64,000 nucleotides of DNA from Nocardia sp. BMG111209 (GCF_000381925.1 NZ_KB907307.1:682001-746000), one strand, 5' to 3'. Shown: positions 33,613 through 42,575, counted from the stretch's first letter. Made by a program: numbers and translations. The notes: generated by a model not told the origin, from the sequence alone.

Positions 33613-34950
33613 ATGACGACACCGAGCGCATCCACCGGAACAGGAACCACCCCGTCCACCCGGCCGCCGTTCATCGCCGAATCCGCCGCCCACCGCGCCG
33701 CCTCGTGGCTGCCGCTGCTCGCCGCCGCGGCGGCCGGACCCGCGGCGGGCGTCGAGATCGTGCTGCTGGGCAAGGCGCTCGGCGGCCGCGCCGGACTGCC
33801 CGGCGCGGTGGTGGGATATATCGCCGCGACCGCGGCGGTGCTCGCGGCCGTCGCGATCGTGCTCGGCCGTCGCCGGTTGCCGCCGCGCACCGGCCGCGGC
33901 GGCGGGCTGCTCGCGCTGCTCGCGGGGCTGGGACTGATCGTCGCCGGGGCGATTCCGGCTGTACCGGCGCTGACGATCGGCCTGTTGCTGACCGGTGTGG
34001 TGGGCGGGCCGCTGCTGCTCACGGCCCGAATCGTGAACGAGCCGAAAGCGTTTCGGGCCGCGATGACCGTCGGGGCACTGGCGGGGGCCGGGGTCGCCGC
34101 CGTCACCACCGAGTACCCGGGAGTGGCCGTCGCCGTCGCGGGCGTGGTGGCGGGGCTCGCCGGATTGCTCTCGGTGGCAGGGAATCCGGTGCCGCCCAGG
34201 GCTGTCGGCCTCGGTGCCCCGGATGCCGCCGTGCCGGGCGAGCCGGAGTCGTTCGTCCTCGGTGGCACCGAGGCGGAGTCGTTCGTCCTCGGTGGCACCG
34301 CGCCGGAGTCGTTCGTCCCCGGCCGCGCCGCGCCGGAGTCGTTCGTCCCCGACCGCGCCGCGCCGGAATCGTCGATTCTTGGCGGCGCCGAGACGGGTGC
34401 CGAGCCAGATACGGTCACCGGCTCGGGGCCGGGGGAGTGGATCGTCCGGGCCGCAGCCGGATTCGCGGTCGGTGCGACCGTCCTGCCGGCCCTGCATCTG
34501 CTGCTGTTCCGCTGGACCGTACTCGACGCCGATCAGCCGCCGTACCTGGCCGTCGCCCTGATCCCCGCGGCGCTGGTCGCCTTCCTCGCCGGCGCTCGCC
34601 GCGCGGCCGCGGCGCCGCTGCTCGTCCTCGCCGCGGGCGGACCGGTTCTCGTCGCGACCGCACCCGGCCCCTGGCAGGCGACCCTCGGGATCGCCGTGAC
34701 CGTGACAGCCGCGGTCCGCGCCCTCACCCTCCGCGGCCCAGATTCCACGAAACCGATTCTCGCGCTGCTGATTCCACCCCTCGCCGCAGCCGTGGCCCTC
34801 GCCCTCGCGCTCGGCCTGCGGCACCTGTGGGGTGACGGCGCGGCCCTGACCCTGCTCGCGCTGCCGGTGCTCGCCGCCGCCCTGTCCGTCACCCGGCCGG
34901 GGGCGATCACCCGGCCGGACCCCGAACCCACCTCCGAAGGAGGCGCGTGA
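33613..34950 (+). CDS. Polytopic membrane protein with internal repeat, possible transporter
   Basis: The 445-aa product has GGAGGTGAG before the ATG. About ten to twelve hydrophobic segments are arranged in two halves (residues 35-200 and 275-430), an MFS-like layout but with no recognised family motif. A loop between the halves carries five 10-residue repeats of the type PESFVLGGTA. The 3' end overlaps the neocarzinostatin-fold gene start. Because operator copy 3 controls it, this protein probably moves a substrate or product of the RCCR/Rieske pathway, or assists the two secreted proteins downstream. Both are inferences. Confidence 0.72.
   Translation: MTTPSASTGTGTTPSTRPPFIAESAAHRAASWLPLLAAAAAGPAAGVEIVLLGKALGGRAGLPGAVVGYIAATAAVLAAVAIVLGRRRLPPRTGRGGGLLALLAGLGLIVAGAIPAVPALTIGLLLTGVVGGPLLLTARIVNEPKAFRAAMTVGALAGAGVAAVTTEYPGVAVAVAGVVAGLAGLLSVAGNPVPPRAVGLGAPDAAVPGEPESFVLGGTEAESFVLGGTAPESFVPGRAAPESFVPDRAAPESSILGGAETGAEPDTVTGSGPGEWIVRAAAGFAVGATVLPALHLLLFRWTVLDADQPPYLAVALIPAALVAFLAGARRAAAAPLLVLAAGGPVLVATAPGPWQATLGIAVTVTAAVRALTLRGPDSTKPILALLIPPLAAAVALALALGLRHLWGDGAALTLLALPVLAAALSVTRPGAITRPDPEPTSEGGA
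34243..34392 (+). repeat. Five 30-bp tandem repeats inside the membrane-protein gene
   Basis: Five units beginning CCGGAGTCGTTCGTC (with variants) encode PESFVLGGTE, AESFVLGGTA, PESFVPGRAA, PESFVPDRAA and PESSILGGAE. Later units drift, so the array is not newly expanded. It forms the central loop of the protein. Confidence 0.9.
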
Positions 34951-35555
34951 TGATTCGCGTAAACCGCCGTGGCGCTGTGGCGTTCGCCGCCGCCGTACTG
35001 GCCGCCGGACCGATCGCCGCCGCGCCCGCGTCGGCGGATCCGGCCGCACCGGCGGTCCTGCACGTCAGCGCCACCACCGATCTGGCGGACGGGCAGCGGG
35101 TCACCGTGAGCGGCAGCGGTTTCCAGCCCGGACTGCCGGCCGTCGCGGTCGGGCTGTGCCGGCAGGGATACACCAACGGGCTCAACGACTGTGATCTCGG
35201 CGGCGGTGCGGGTTTCGTGAACATCGCACCGGACGGGACCTTCAAAACCCTGACGCTGACGCTGCATCCGCGGTTCAAGGAGATCGACTGCCTGAAGCAG
35301 CAGTGCGAGGTGGCCGCCGCCCCGCTGCCGGGCACCCAGCCGGTCCCGGTGATCACCGCCAACACGGCCGTCACGCCGATGGCCTTCGCCGGTGCGACCT
35401 TTGCGCCGCCCACCACTTCGGCCGCCACCGCCGCCGGAACCGCCGCGTCCGCCGCCCCCGAGACCCGGGGGCCGTCGGTGGCGCTGTGGTCGGTGACGGC
35501 GGGCCTGCTCGCCGTCGTCGCCGGAGCCGCCTTCGCCGATCGGCGTCGGCTGTAG
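34950..35555 (+). CDS. Secreted neocarzinostatin-family protein with C-terminal membrane anchor
   Basis: ATG 34950 has AGGAGG 6 nt upstream; GTG 34947 is an alternative. Product 201 aa: signal peptide 1-30 (ending ASA), then a neocarzinostatin-type domain (HVSATTDLADGQRVTVSGSGF, then AVAVGLCRQGYTNGLNDCDLGGG, with paired Cys as in the family), a Thr/Ala-rich stalk and a final TM helix plus RRRL, so it should be tethered to the outer face of the membrane. Neocarzinostatin-fold apoproteins bind large aromatic chromophores. In this operon, binding of a pigment outside the cell is a testable idea. The gene is coupled to the membrane-protein gene. Confidence 0.82.
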   Translation: MIRVNRRGAVAFAAAVLAAGPIAAAPASADPAAPAVLHVSATTDLADGQRVTVSGSGFQPGLPAVAVGLCRQGYTNGLNDCDLGGGAGFVNIAPDGTFKTLTLTLHPRFKEIDCLKQQCEVAAAPLPGTQPVPVITANTAVTPMAFAGATFAPPTTSAATAAGTAASAAPETRGPSVALWSVTAGLLAVVAGAAFADRRRL

Positions 35556-35593
35556 TGCATCCGCACTCGTAGTGGATTATCAAGGAGGAAAAC

Positions 35594-36001
35594 ATGTCTC
35601 GAATCGGAACCCGTCTCGTTCCGCTGCTGGCGGCGGCGGCCGCGTTCGCCCTGCTCGGCAGCGCCACCGCGCAGGCGGCGTCGGTGAGTGTGAGCCAGAC
35701 CGGTGGGGTCTCGGTCGGCCAGAGCGTCAGTGTGTCGGTGAACGGCTTGGCGCCCAACCTCGCTCAGGTCGCCGTCGGGCAGTGCACCGCGCAGATCTCC
35801 GGCCCGAACGACTGCAATCTCGGCGGTTCGCTGCTGGGCAACGCCGACGGCAACGGGCACTTGTCCGCGGGCAGTATCACGCTGGTCGGTTCGGTCGGTG
35901 GCGTGGACTGCACCGCGTCGGCCGGCGCCTGCACCATCGCCGTCACCAGCCTGACCGATCCGTACAACATCCTGGCCGCGGTCTCGCTCAGCTTCGGCTG
36001 A
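35594..36001 (+). CDS. Secreted neocarzinostatin-family protein
   Basis: The 135-aa product has AAGGAGG upstream. Signal peptide 1-29 (ending AQA), then a complete 105-residue neocarzinostatin fold: VSVSQTGGVSVGQSVSVSVNGL, VAVGQCTAQISGPNDCNLGG (first disulfide) and GGVDCTASAGACTIAVTSL (second disulfide). The size equals that of mature enediyne apoproteins (about 110 residues). No enediyne synthase genes are nearby, so an antibiotic carrier role is unlikely. It is the freely secreted partner of the anchored protein encoded 38 bp upstream, and a strong terminator follows. Confidence 0.85.
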   Translation: MSRIGTRLVPLLAAAAAFALLGSATAQAASVSVSQTGGVSVGQSVSVSVNGLAPNLAQVAVGQCTAQISGPNDCNLGGSLLGNADGNGHLSAGSITLVGSVGGVDCTASAGACTIAVTSLTDPYNILAAVSLSFG

Positions 36002-36018
36002 TCGGTCCCGGGCATTCC

Positions 36019-36046
36019 GCGGCCACCGCCCGCGCACGGTGGCCGC
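36019..36046. terminator. Terminator between the neocarzinostatin-fold gene and TetR gene
   Basis: GCGGCCACCG (36019-36028) pairs with 36037-36046 around an 8-nt loop, between convergent genes. Confidence 0.75.
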
Positions 36047-36061
36047 ACCGCTCGTCCCGGC

Positions 36062-36721
36062 TCACGAGGGAACCTGCAACATCGGAACCAGGAAGCGGCG
36101 GGCCAGATCCGACAGACTCGCGTCGTCGTCGAGATCGATGACCTCGCTGGGGATGGTCAGGAACGACGCGCACAGCCGCACCATGAGCTCGGCGACCACC
36201 TGGATGTCCACCCGGTCGTCGATCTGCCCGGCCCGCTGCTCGCGGCGCAGCTGCCCGGCCACGAACTGCCGGACCGCGGCCACGGTCCGGCCCTGATCGC
36301 CGATCAAGGAGCTGACCAGACGGTCCGGTTCCGCGATCAGCAGGCCGCCGATGAGCGGATTGCCCCGGATCGCCCGCAGCGAGCTCACGAAGCCCACCAC
36401 CACCCGATCGGACACGGTCGCGGCATCCTGGATATCGAGCAGGAATTGATCGAAATAGCGGCGGAATTCGCGCCGGATCACCTGCTCGACCAGGGCGTCC
36501 TTGGTGGTGAAACGCCGATAGACGGTGATCCGTGACAGATTCGCCCGCCGGGCGACATCCTCCATGGTGGACCGCTGCACACCGATCCGGCAGAACTGTT
36601 CGTAGGCCGCGTCGAGGAGCCGGGATCGGATCTCGTCGGTCTCGTCCACCTGCCCCACCGCATCACTCAAGGCGCGCGCCAGCAACGACCCCGCATCCGA
36701 ATCCGTCACCGCGTCCGCCAT
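36062..36721 (-). CDS. TetR-family regulator, likely controls the Lcp-like gene
   Basis: ATG 36721 (219 aa) is chosen because GGAGGAG lies directly upstream; the frame extends further without coding character. HTH: IRSRLLDAAYEQFCRIGVQRSTMEDVARRANLSRITVYRRFTTKDALVEQV. The C-terminal ligand domain is helical. It is divergent from the latex-clearing-protein-like gene across a 541-bp gap. TetR regulators (LcpR) adjoin lcp genes in other rubber-degrading actinomycetes, so control of that gene is likely. Confidence 0.85.
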   Translation of the reverse strand: MADAVTDSDAGSLLARALSDAVGQVDETDEIRSRLLDAAYEQFCRIGVQRSTMEDVARRANLSRITVYRRFTTKDALVEQVIRREFRRYFDQFLLDIQDAATVSDRVVVGFVSSLRAIRGNPLIGGLLIAEPDRLVSSLIGDQGRTVAAVRQFVAGQLRREQRAGQIDDRVDIQVVAELMVRLCASFLTIPSEVIDLDDDASLSDLARRFLVPMLQVPS

Positions 36722-37262
36722 GCTCTCCTCCTGTTTCCGAATTACTACTTCCACCAAGGTGACACGGCAACACTTGTGACGACCACCAGGACACGGTTCG
36801 CGACGCATCCGCTCCGTTCACCGGGCGGCCCGTTTGCCCGCCGGCCGGAACCCGGTGCGCCGCGGGATATCCGCGGCCGGTGCGTTCGTGATCGGGCACC
36901 GGCCGCCGGATCCCGGCCCGCCGAATCTATTCGACTGCGGCAACCGCGGGCCAGATCGGTGTCCCGGTCGCGGCGGACCCCAGATCCAGCTGGTTGAGAA
37001 GATTCTGGACGAGAATCCACAGGTTCATCGGTTACTCCTCGGTCGTTCGTTTCATCCTCGATGCCGTGCGTTCGCGCGGTCCCGTGCCGCCGGTGTTTGC
37101 CCGAAAGACGCTGGTATCAACGCCGTTCCGGGGCGCCGGGTGGTCCGGTTCCGCGAATCCCGCCGACATCTTGTGACGGCACCCACAGTGTGGTGTCATC
37201 ATGATACTCAGATGCAGGAAATGTATCTCTGTATCTGTGACTCGACGAAGAGGAACAGTGGC
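36722..37262. other. Divergent control region between TetR and Lcp-like genes
   Basis: 541 bp without a convincing ORF. It should contain both promoters. Near the Lcp-like gene there are short related elements (GATACTCAGATGC, AAATGTATCTC, TGTATCTG around 37202-37238) that could be regulator sites, but no clean palindrome was found. Confidence 0.4.
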
Positions 37263-38486
37263 ATGGACGCAACCCGACTCAGCAGACGTAACGCGTTCCG
37301 GGCAGGCGGCGGCCTCCTGGGGGCCGTCGGCGCCCTCACATTCATGGCGCAGACCGTCCGGGCCGAGCCCTGGACATGGGCGCCGGAGGGCTCGGTGGTG
37401 GGCAGCGGCAACGGGGCCGATCCGCTGACCATGTGGGATCCCGAGGCGGATCCCGTGGTCGCCGATGTGATGGACAACGCCGATGTACCCGCGGTCAACC
37501 GACTGCTGGCGACGTGGACGAACAACGGTCAGCCCATTCCGGCCGGGCTGCCCCAGAATCTGCGCGATTTCATGGAATACGCGCGGCAGCTGCCGTCGTG
37601 GGCGGATCCGGGCCGGCTGGGGCAGTCGTTCCAGTTCACCCAGAAGCGCGGCACCTATCTCGGCGTGCTGTACGCGTTCGCCAGCGGGATGATGTCCACG
37701 GTCATTCCGCACGAGGCGCTCGCGGTGTACTACTCGCGCGGTGGTTCACACCTGAAGGACCGCATCGCCAAGACCGCGAAATTCGGTTACGACATCGGCA
37801 CCGTCAACGCGTACGCACCCGACGGCGAGATGATCGTGACCTGTGTCAAGACGCGGATCATCCACGCGGCGGTGCGGCATCTGCTGCCGACCTCGCCGCA
37901 TTGGCCGGCCGACGTCAAACCGATCAGCCAGAACGACGTCATGGTGACGTGGCACAGCCTGGCCACGACCATCATGCGGGTGTTCAAGCAGTGGAATCTG
38001 AACATCCCGCCCGCCGAATCCGACGGATATCTGCACAGCTGGCAGCTGGCCGGTCATTTCCTCGGCGTCCGGGACGAATACATTCCGGCGTCCTGGGATC
38101 AGGCCGACGACCAGGCCAAGCAGGTCCTCGATCCGATCATCGCCCCGACCGCGGAGGGCGTGTCCCTCGCGCACGGACTGCTGGATCTGGGTTTCGACCT
38201 CGATCTGACGCTGCTCAGCAAACCCATTCTGGGCGCGTTCACCCGGTTCATTCTCGGTGATCAGGTGGCGGATTGGCTGCAGATTCCGCGGGAGCCGGTC
38301 TGGAGCCCGTTGCTGCAATTCGCCTGGGGCCCGTTCGTCGCGGTCAAAGAGGGTGTGCAGGGCGTCGTTCCGCCGACGAAGGATGTCGCGTACCTGTTCG
38401 ACGAATTCCTGCGGCAATTCGTGTTGTGGTACGTGTCCGAACTGCACATGCCGCTGAGCATCGAGATTCCGCAGACCAACCGGTAG
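37263..38486 (+). CDS. Latex clearing protein-like (Lcp) oxygenase, Tat-exported
   Basis: The 407-aa product has GAGGAAC upstream. The N-terminus has a twin-arginine signal (RLSRRNAFRAGGGLLGAVGAL, then AQTVRA). The body matches the Lcp/DUF2236 oxygenase family: KRGTYLGVLYAFASGMMSTVIP, the VKTRIIHAAVRHLLP block with the Lys-Thr pair, and NDVMVTWHSLATTIMR, whose His matches the proximal heme ligand region. Lcp cleaves cis-1,4-polyisoprene to oligo-isoprenoids with keto and aldehyde ends. The Arg described three residues before the Lys in Streptomyces Lcp is not obvious here (Thr instead), so substrate range may differ. The gene is monocistronic, with a terminator downstream, and no OxiAB-like partner is adjacent. 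Confidence 0.82.
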   Translation: MDATRLSRRNAFRAGGGLLGAVGALTFMAQTVRAEPWTWAPEGSVVGSGNGADPLTMWDPEADPVVADVMDNADVPAVNRLLATWTNNGQPIPAGLPQNLRDFMEYARQLPSWADPGRLGQSFQFTQKRGTYLGVLYAFASGMMSTVIPHEALAVYYSRGGSHLKDRIAKTAKFGYDIGTVNAYAPDGEMIVTCVKTRIIHAAVRHLLPTSPHWPADVKPISQNDVMVTWHSLATTIMRVFKQWNLNIPPAESDGYLHSWQLAGHFLGVRDEYIPASWDQADDQAKQVLDPIIAPTAEGVSLAHGLLDLGFDLDLTLLSKPILGAFTRFILGDQVADWLQIPREPVWSPLLQFAWGPFVAVKEGVQGVVPPTKDVAYLFDEFLRQFVLWYVSELHMPLSIEIPQTNR

Positions 38487-38503
38487 CCGGGCGGACCCCG
38501 ATC

Positions 38504-38534
38504 GAGTGGGCGGCAGCGACGCTGCCGCCCACTC
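38504..38534. terminator. Terminator after the Lcp-like gene
   Basis: GAGTGGGCGGCAGC (38504-38517), loop GAC, perfect 14-bp complement (38521-38534). A second, imperfect GC-rich hairpin lies at about 38552-38595. The pair separates this gene from the convergent aldehyde dehydrogenase operon. Confidence 0.85.
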
Positions 38535-38635
38535 GCCGTCCCGCCCCGAAAACACCGGCGCCGGTCCCGGACCCCGCGCGGTCCGGAACCGGCACCGGAA
38601 GGCGGTCCGCCCCACCGGAATTCACCGGTGGGTGT

Positions 38636-40051
38636 CTACTGCCCCGGCGGATAGGCCCGGGCCGGCAGGCCGGCGCCACCGGGCCGGAACACGCCCGGCG
38701 CATGGGTGACCGTGGTCTGCACGTATTCGCGCAGCCCCTCCTCGGCGTATTCCCGGCCGAAACCGCTGCGCTTGATGCCGCCGAACGGGGCCCGCAGCGA
38801 CATCCCGGTGCGATTGTGGGTGTTCACGAAGGTGAATCCGGCCTCCAGCCGCGCGGCGACCCGGAAGGCCCGGTCCTCGTCCGCCGACCACACCGAGGCG
38901 CCGAGCCCGAGCTCGGAATCGTTGGCGCGCGCGATCATCTCGTCCTCGTCGCGGTAGGTCAGAAGCGGTACGGCGGGCCCGAACTGCTCGGTACACACCA
39001 GCGGCGCATCGTCCGGCGGTGTGCGGGCCAGGACCGCATCCGCGAAATAGCCGTCCCCGCGGGGGGCCCGCGCCAGCGTGATCAGTTCGGCGCCGCGGTC
39101 CGCGGCATCGCGCACCAGGCCCGAAATGCGTTCCACCGCGGCCCGGTTCACCACCGGGCCCATCGTGGTGTCCTCGTCGGCCGGATCGCCGATACGCAGG
39201 ATCCGTTGCGCGGCGGCCACATACGCGTCGAGGAACTCCGCGGCGCGGCGCTGCGGGACGTAGAGCCGCTTGGCGGCCATGCAGACCTGGCCCGAGGTGG
39301 CGAACGAGGCCAGCACCAACCGCTCGTAGTCGTCTCCGGTGAGCGCGAAGTCGTCGAGGAATACGGCGGGATCGTTGCCGCCGAGTTCGAGCACCACCGG
39401 CGTCAGGGCCCGCCCGGCCGCGGCGGCGATACTGCGTCCGGCCACCTCGCCGCCGGTGAACGCGACCTTGCCGACCAGCGGATGCGCGACCAGCGCCTGC
39501 ACCAGTTCGGGGCCGCCGTGCACGACCGTGGTCTCCGGCAGTAGTTCCGCGACCGCGGTCACGGTCAGCGGCGCCAGCGGGGAAGGCTTGAGCAGCACCG
39601 TATTTCCCGCCGCCAGCGCCGGGCCGAGCTTCAGCACGGCGAGGATGATCGGCGCGTTCCAGGGTGTGACGGCCGCGATCACCCCGTACGGGCGCGGGGT
39701 GGTGGTGAGCCGGCCCGCGGCGTCGTCGAGTTCGGTCGCGCCGTACACCGCCGGGGCGTGCGCGCACACCCACTCCAGATAGCGTGCGGCGAAACCGATC
39801 TCGCCGCGGCAGTCGGCGACCGGTTTACCGCTCTCCCGGGCCAGCAGCGCCGCCAGTTCCGCGGTGCGGGCATCCAGTGCCGCGGCGGCGGTGCGCAGCG
39901 GGTCCAGCCGCCGCGGCAACGGCAGCGCCGACCACGCCCGGAAGCGGTGATCGGCGGCCCGGACCAGTTCGTCCACGGCGGTGACCGGGGTGACCGGGAC
40001 CGATCCGACCATCTCGGCCGGGCGCGCCGGATTCTCCCGCTCGATCCTCAT
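38636..40051 (-). CDS. Aldehyde dehydrogenase family protein
   Basis: ATG 40051 (471 aa), overlapping the FAD-monooxygenase stop (ATGA). Motifs: VTPWNAPI and KPSPLAP (cofactor site), VAFTGGEVAGRSI, the general-base Glu in VLELGGNDP, the nucleophile Cys in SGQVCMAAKRLYV, and EQFGPAVPLLTY. It is an NAD(P)-dependent semialdehyde-type dehydrogenase, complete for the family (about 470-490 residues). It is last in the five-gene operon that starts at 44322. Substrate unknown; oxidation of an aldehyde released by the two monooxygenases upstream is likely. Confidence 0.88.
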   Translation of the reverse strand: MRIERENPARPAEMVGSVPVTPVTAVDELVRAADHRFRAWSALPLPRRLDPLRTAAAALDARTAELAALLARESGKPVADCRGEIGFAARYLEWVCAHAPAVYGATELDDAAGRLTTTPRPYGVIAAVTPWNAPIILAVLKLGPALAAGNTVLLKPSPLAPLTVTAVAELLPETTVVHGGPELVQALVAHPLVGKVAFTGGEVAGRSIAAAAGRALTPVVLELGGNDPAVFLDDFALTGDDYERLVLASFATSGQVCMAAKRLYVPQRRAAEFLDAYVAAAQRILRIGDPADEDTTMGPVVNRAAVERISGLVRDAADRGAELITLARAPRGDGYFADAVLARTPPDDAPLVCTEQFGPAVPLLTYRDEDEMIARANDSELGLGASVWSADEDRAFRVAARLEAGFTFVNTHNRTGMSLRAPFGGIKRSGFGREYAEEGLREYVQTTVTHAPGVFRPGGAGLPARAYPPGQ

Positions 40052-41190
40052 GCCGTGGGCTCCAGCGAATCCATCAGGCACGCCTTGCGCAGATGGGCCC
40101 GGGTCGCGACGGGATCGGCTGCCAGCGCACGCAATCGGGCCCGGTAGCTCTCGTCGTGGCCGTGCAGATACGACCAGTTGGCGCGGCTGGTGCGCTGCAC
40201 GTGCTCGACCGCGACGGTGTGCCGCCGCCGGGCGGCGTCGTGGAGGACCTGTTCCGGTGCGCCGCCCAGGACCGCGGCGAGGGCGTCGGTGATCCGGACG
40301 GCGTCGTGGATGCCGCTGTTCATGCCGAGGCCGCCGAGCGGATTGTTCACGTGCGCGGCGTCTCCCATGAGCAGCACCCGTCCGGTGCGGAAGTGCGGGG
40401 TGACCCGCTCGTGGACGCGGTAGAGGGTGGCGTGCGCGATCCGCCACGGCCGGCCCAGGTCCGCGACCCGGGCCAAACGCGAAGGGAGCTTGCTCAATTC
40501 GACATCGTCGGGGGTGTCGCCCGCGGTCGGCAGCAGCACCCGCCAGTGGTCCGGGGTGCGCAGCAGGACCAGCCACTCGTCCGGATCGAAGACGTAGTTG
40601 ATCGGGGCGATGCCGGGCAGCGCGGCCTCGAGTTCCTCCTCGACCGACGCGACCAGGAAACGACCCGGATAGGTGCTGCCGGTGAAATCGGCGCCGAGGC
40701 CGTGCCGGACCGCCGAATGCGCGCCGTCGGCCCCGATCAGCCAGTCGCAGTGGACGATTCCGCCCGTGGTCGACACCGCCACGCCCCGCGGTCCCGTCGC
40801 GACACCCGTGACCGCGTGGTCGAAGTGCACCTCGGCGGTGCCGGGCAGGGCGTCGAGCAGGATCGGGGTGAGTTTGCTCTGCTCGCACTGCACCCGGTAC
40901 GGATACGCGGTGTCACCGGCCAGCACACCCATGTCCAGGGTGGCGATGGCGCTCCCGCCGCGCTCGCGGTACTGGAAGGTCTCCGCCACCAGGCCCGCGC
41001 GCAGCAGCGGCGCCACCACGCCGAGGTCGCGCAGCATCTCGAGCGTCGGCGGATGGAAGGTGGAGGCCCGCGATTCGGTCGCCAGCCGCGGTCCCTGTTC
41101 CAGGACGGTGACGTCGATGCCGCGGCGGGCCAGCGCCAGGGCCGCGGTCAGCCCGACCGGTCCGGCCCCGGCGATCGCGACGGTGCTCAT
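40048..41190 (-). CDS. FAD-dependent monooxygenase, PHBH (class A) type
   Basis: The product is 380 aa. The FAD dinucleotide motif GAGPVGLTAALALARRG opens the protein. The DG motif is GADGAHSAVRHGL, and the GD motif with the active-site loop is LLMGDAAHVNNPLGGLGMNSG. These enzymes hydroxylate aromatic or N-heteroaromatic rings with NAD(P)H and O2. ATGA overlaps on both sides tie it to the two aldehyde dehydrogenases. Placement in an operon behind a degenerate copy of the composite operator links it to the RCCR/Rieske pathway. Confidence 0.88.
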   Translation of the reverse strand: MSTVAIAGAGPVGLTAALALARRGIDVTVLEQGPRLATESRASTFHPPTLEMLRDLGVVAPLLRAGLVAETFQYRERGGSAIATLDMGVLAGDTAYPYRVQCEQSKLTPILLDALPGTAEVHFDHAVTGVATGPRGVAVSTTGGIVHCDWLIGADGAHSAVRHGLGADFTGSTYPGRFLVASVEEELEAALPGIAPINYVFDPDEWLVLLRTPDHWRVLLPTAGDTPDDVELSKLPSRLARVADLGRPWRIAHATLYRVHERVTPHFRTGRVLLMGDAAHVNNPLGGLGMNSGIHDAVRITDALAAVLGGAPEQVLHDAARRRHTVAVEHVQRTSRANWSYLHGHDESYRARLRALAADPVATRAHLRKACLMDSLEPTA

Positions 41191-42575
41191 GACGTGTGCA
41201 GGGCGAAACGCCCCTCGACACCGACCACCCGCGCGCCGGTGAAGAACCGCAGCGTCTCGGCCGTGCCCTCCTCGCCGAGGCCGGAGACGCCCCACGCCGG
41301 GCGCGGGGTCATCAGGTGCAGGCTCATGATCGAGGATCCGTTCACCTTCACCTCGCCCGCGCGGATGCGCCGGGCCACCGCCAGCGCGAATTCGGTATCC
41401 GTACCGCACACATAGGCTTCCAGGCCGTAGGGGACGGCGTTGGCCAGCGCCACGATGTCCTCGGGCCGCTCGTAGGTGGTGACCCCGGCGACCGGGCCGA
41501 AGATCTCGTCGGTGAGATCGCCGTCGAGAAGTACCGGCGCGACGTAGTTTCCGGCCCCGGGCAGGAGGCCGTAGGCCCGGTGCGGCCGATCCGCGACGGC
41601 GGCCGATACGGCCCGGACGTGCCGGGAATGGACCAGCGGGCCGAATTCGGTCGCCTCGTCCAGCGGTGGTCCGGCGTGCAGCGCGTCCAGCCGCTTGCCG
41701 ATCGCCTCGAGCAGTTCGGGGGCGCGCGACCGCGGCAGGATCAGCCTCCCCAGCGCCCGGCACCACTGGCCGTTGAGCGTGGTGAGCAGTTCGGCGGCGG
41801 CGCGGGCCGCGGTGTCGAGGTCGGCGTCGGGCAGGACGACCAGCGGATTGTTCCCGCCCAGCTCCAGCTGGCAGGGCCGGAACAGCGGCGCGGACGCGGT
41901 CGCGACCGCCTGCCCGCCGGGCACGCCGCCGGTGAAGGACACGGCCTTGATCCGCGGATCGCCGACCAGGTGGGCGCCGGTGGCGGCGTCGCCGTGGACC
42001 AGCTGGAACATGCCCGGGGGTACGTGTTGCGCGATCACCTCGGCGAGCACCACCGCGCTGTACGGCGCCAGCTCGCTGACCTTCAGGATCACCGGGCAGC
42101 CCGCGGCCAGCGCATTGGCGACCTTGTGTGCGGCCATGGGTGCGGGCGCGTTCCACGGCACCAGGGCCAGCGCCGGGCCGAGCGGCAGCCGGTGCACCTC
42201 GACCCCGTCGCGATCGGCGCGCAGCGCCCCGGATCGCAGCTGCGCGGCCGCCAGCCGGAACGAACCGGCGACGATCACCCCGAGCGGGCGGGTCTGGGCC
42301 AGCGGCACGCCGGTGGCGAACGCGTCGAGGACGGCGAGCCGGTCCACCTGCGCGTCCAGCGCGTCGGCGATCCGCTCGAGCAGATCCGCGTCGATGCGCC
42401 CGGCGGCGGCGTCGGCGACCGCGAGGGCGCGGTCCACCCGCTCCGGTGCGGTCGCGACGGCGCGGGCCACCGCGACGCCGGTGGCCGGATCCTCCAGGGC
42501 GACACCGAGATCCACGCTCGGATCACCCCATTCGCCGTCGACGAGATCGCGGATCGCGGGCAGTTCGATGGTCAT
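41187..42575 (-). CDS. Aldehyde dehydrogenase family protein, divergent
   Basis: The product is 462 aa. VPWNAPAPMAAHKVANALAAGC and KVSELAPYS form the cofactor site, VSFTGGVPGGQAV follows, the general-base Glu is in LELGGNNP, and the nucleophile Cys is in LNGQWCRALGRLIL. The sequence is clearly distinct from the ALDH at 38636, so the two are not recent duplicates and probably act on different aldehydes. The start overlaps the stop of the acyl-CoA-dehydrogenase-like monooxygenase gene by 4 nt. Confidence 0.85.
   Translation of the reverse strand: MTIELPAIRDLVDGEWGDPSVDLGVALEDPATGVAVARAVATAPERVDRALAVADAAAGRIDADLLERIADALDAQVDRLAVLDAFATGVPLAQTRPLGVIVAGSFRLAAAQLRSGALRADRDGVEVHRLPLGPALALVPWNAPAPMAAHKVANALAAGCPVILKVSELAPYSAVVLAEVIAQHVPPGMFQLVHGDAATGAHLVGDPRIKAVSFTGGVPGGQAVATASAPLFRPCQLELGGNNPLVVLPDADLDTAARAAAELLTTLNGQWCRALGRLILPRSRAPELLEAIGKRLDALHAGPPLDEATEFGPLVHSRHVRAVSAAVADRPHRAYGLLPGAGNYVAPVLLDGDLTDEIFGPVAGVTTYERPEDIVALANAVPYGLEAYVCGTDTEFALAVARRIRAGEVKVNGSSIMSLHLMTPRPAWGVSGLGEEGTAETLRFFTGARVVGVEGRFALHTS

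Noticed and set aside
34243..34392. CRISPR-like repeat array
   Set aside because: The repeats are contiguous 30-bp units in frame within a gene, with no spacers and no cas genes.
35594..36001. Neocarzinostatin-family gene as evidence of an enediyne cluster
   Set aside because: No polyketide synthase, thioesterase or self-resistance genes are near; the operator context fits the pigment regulon better.
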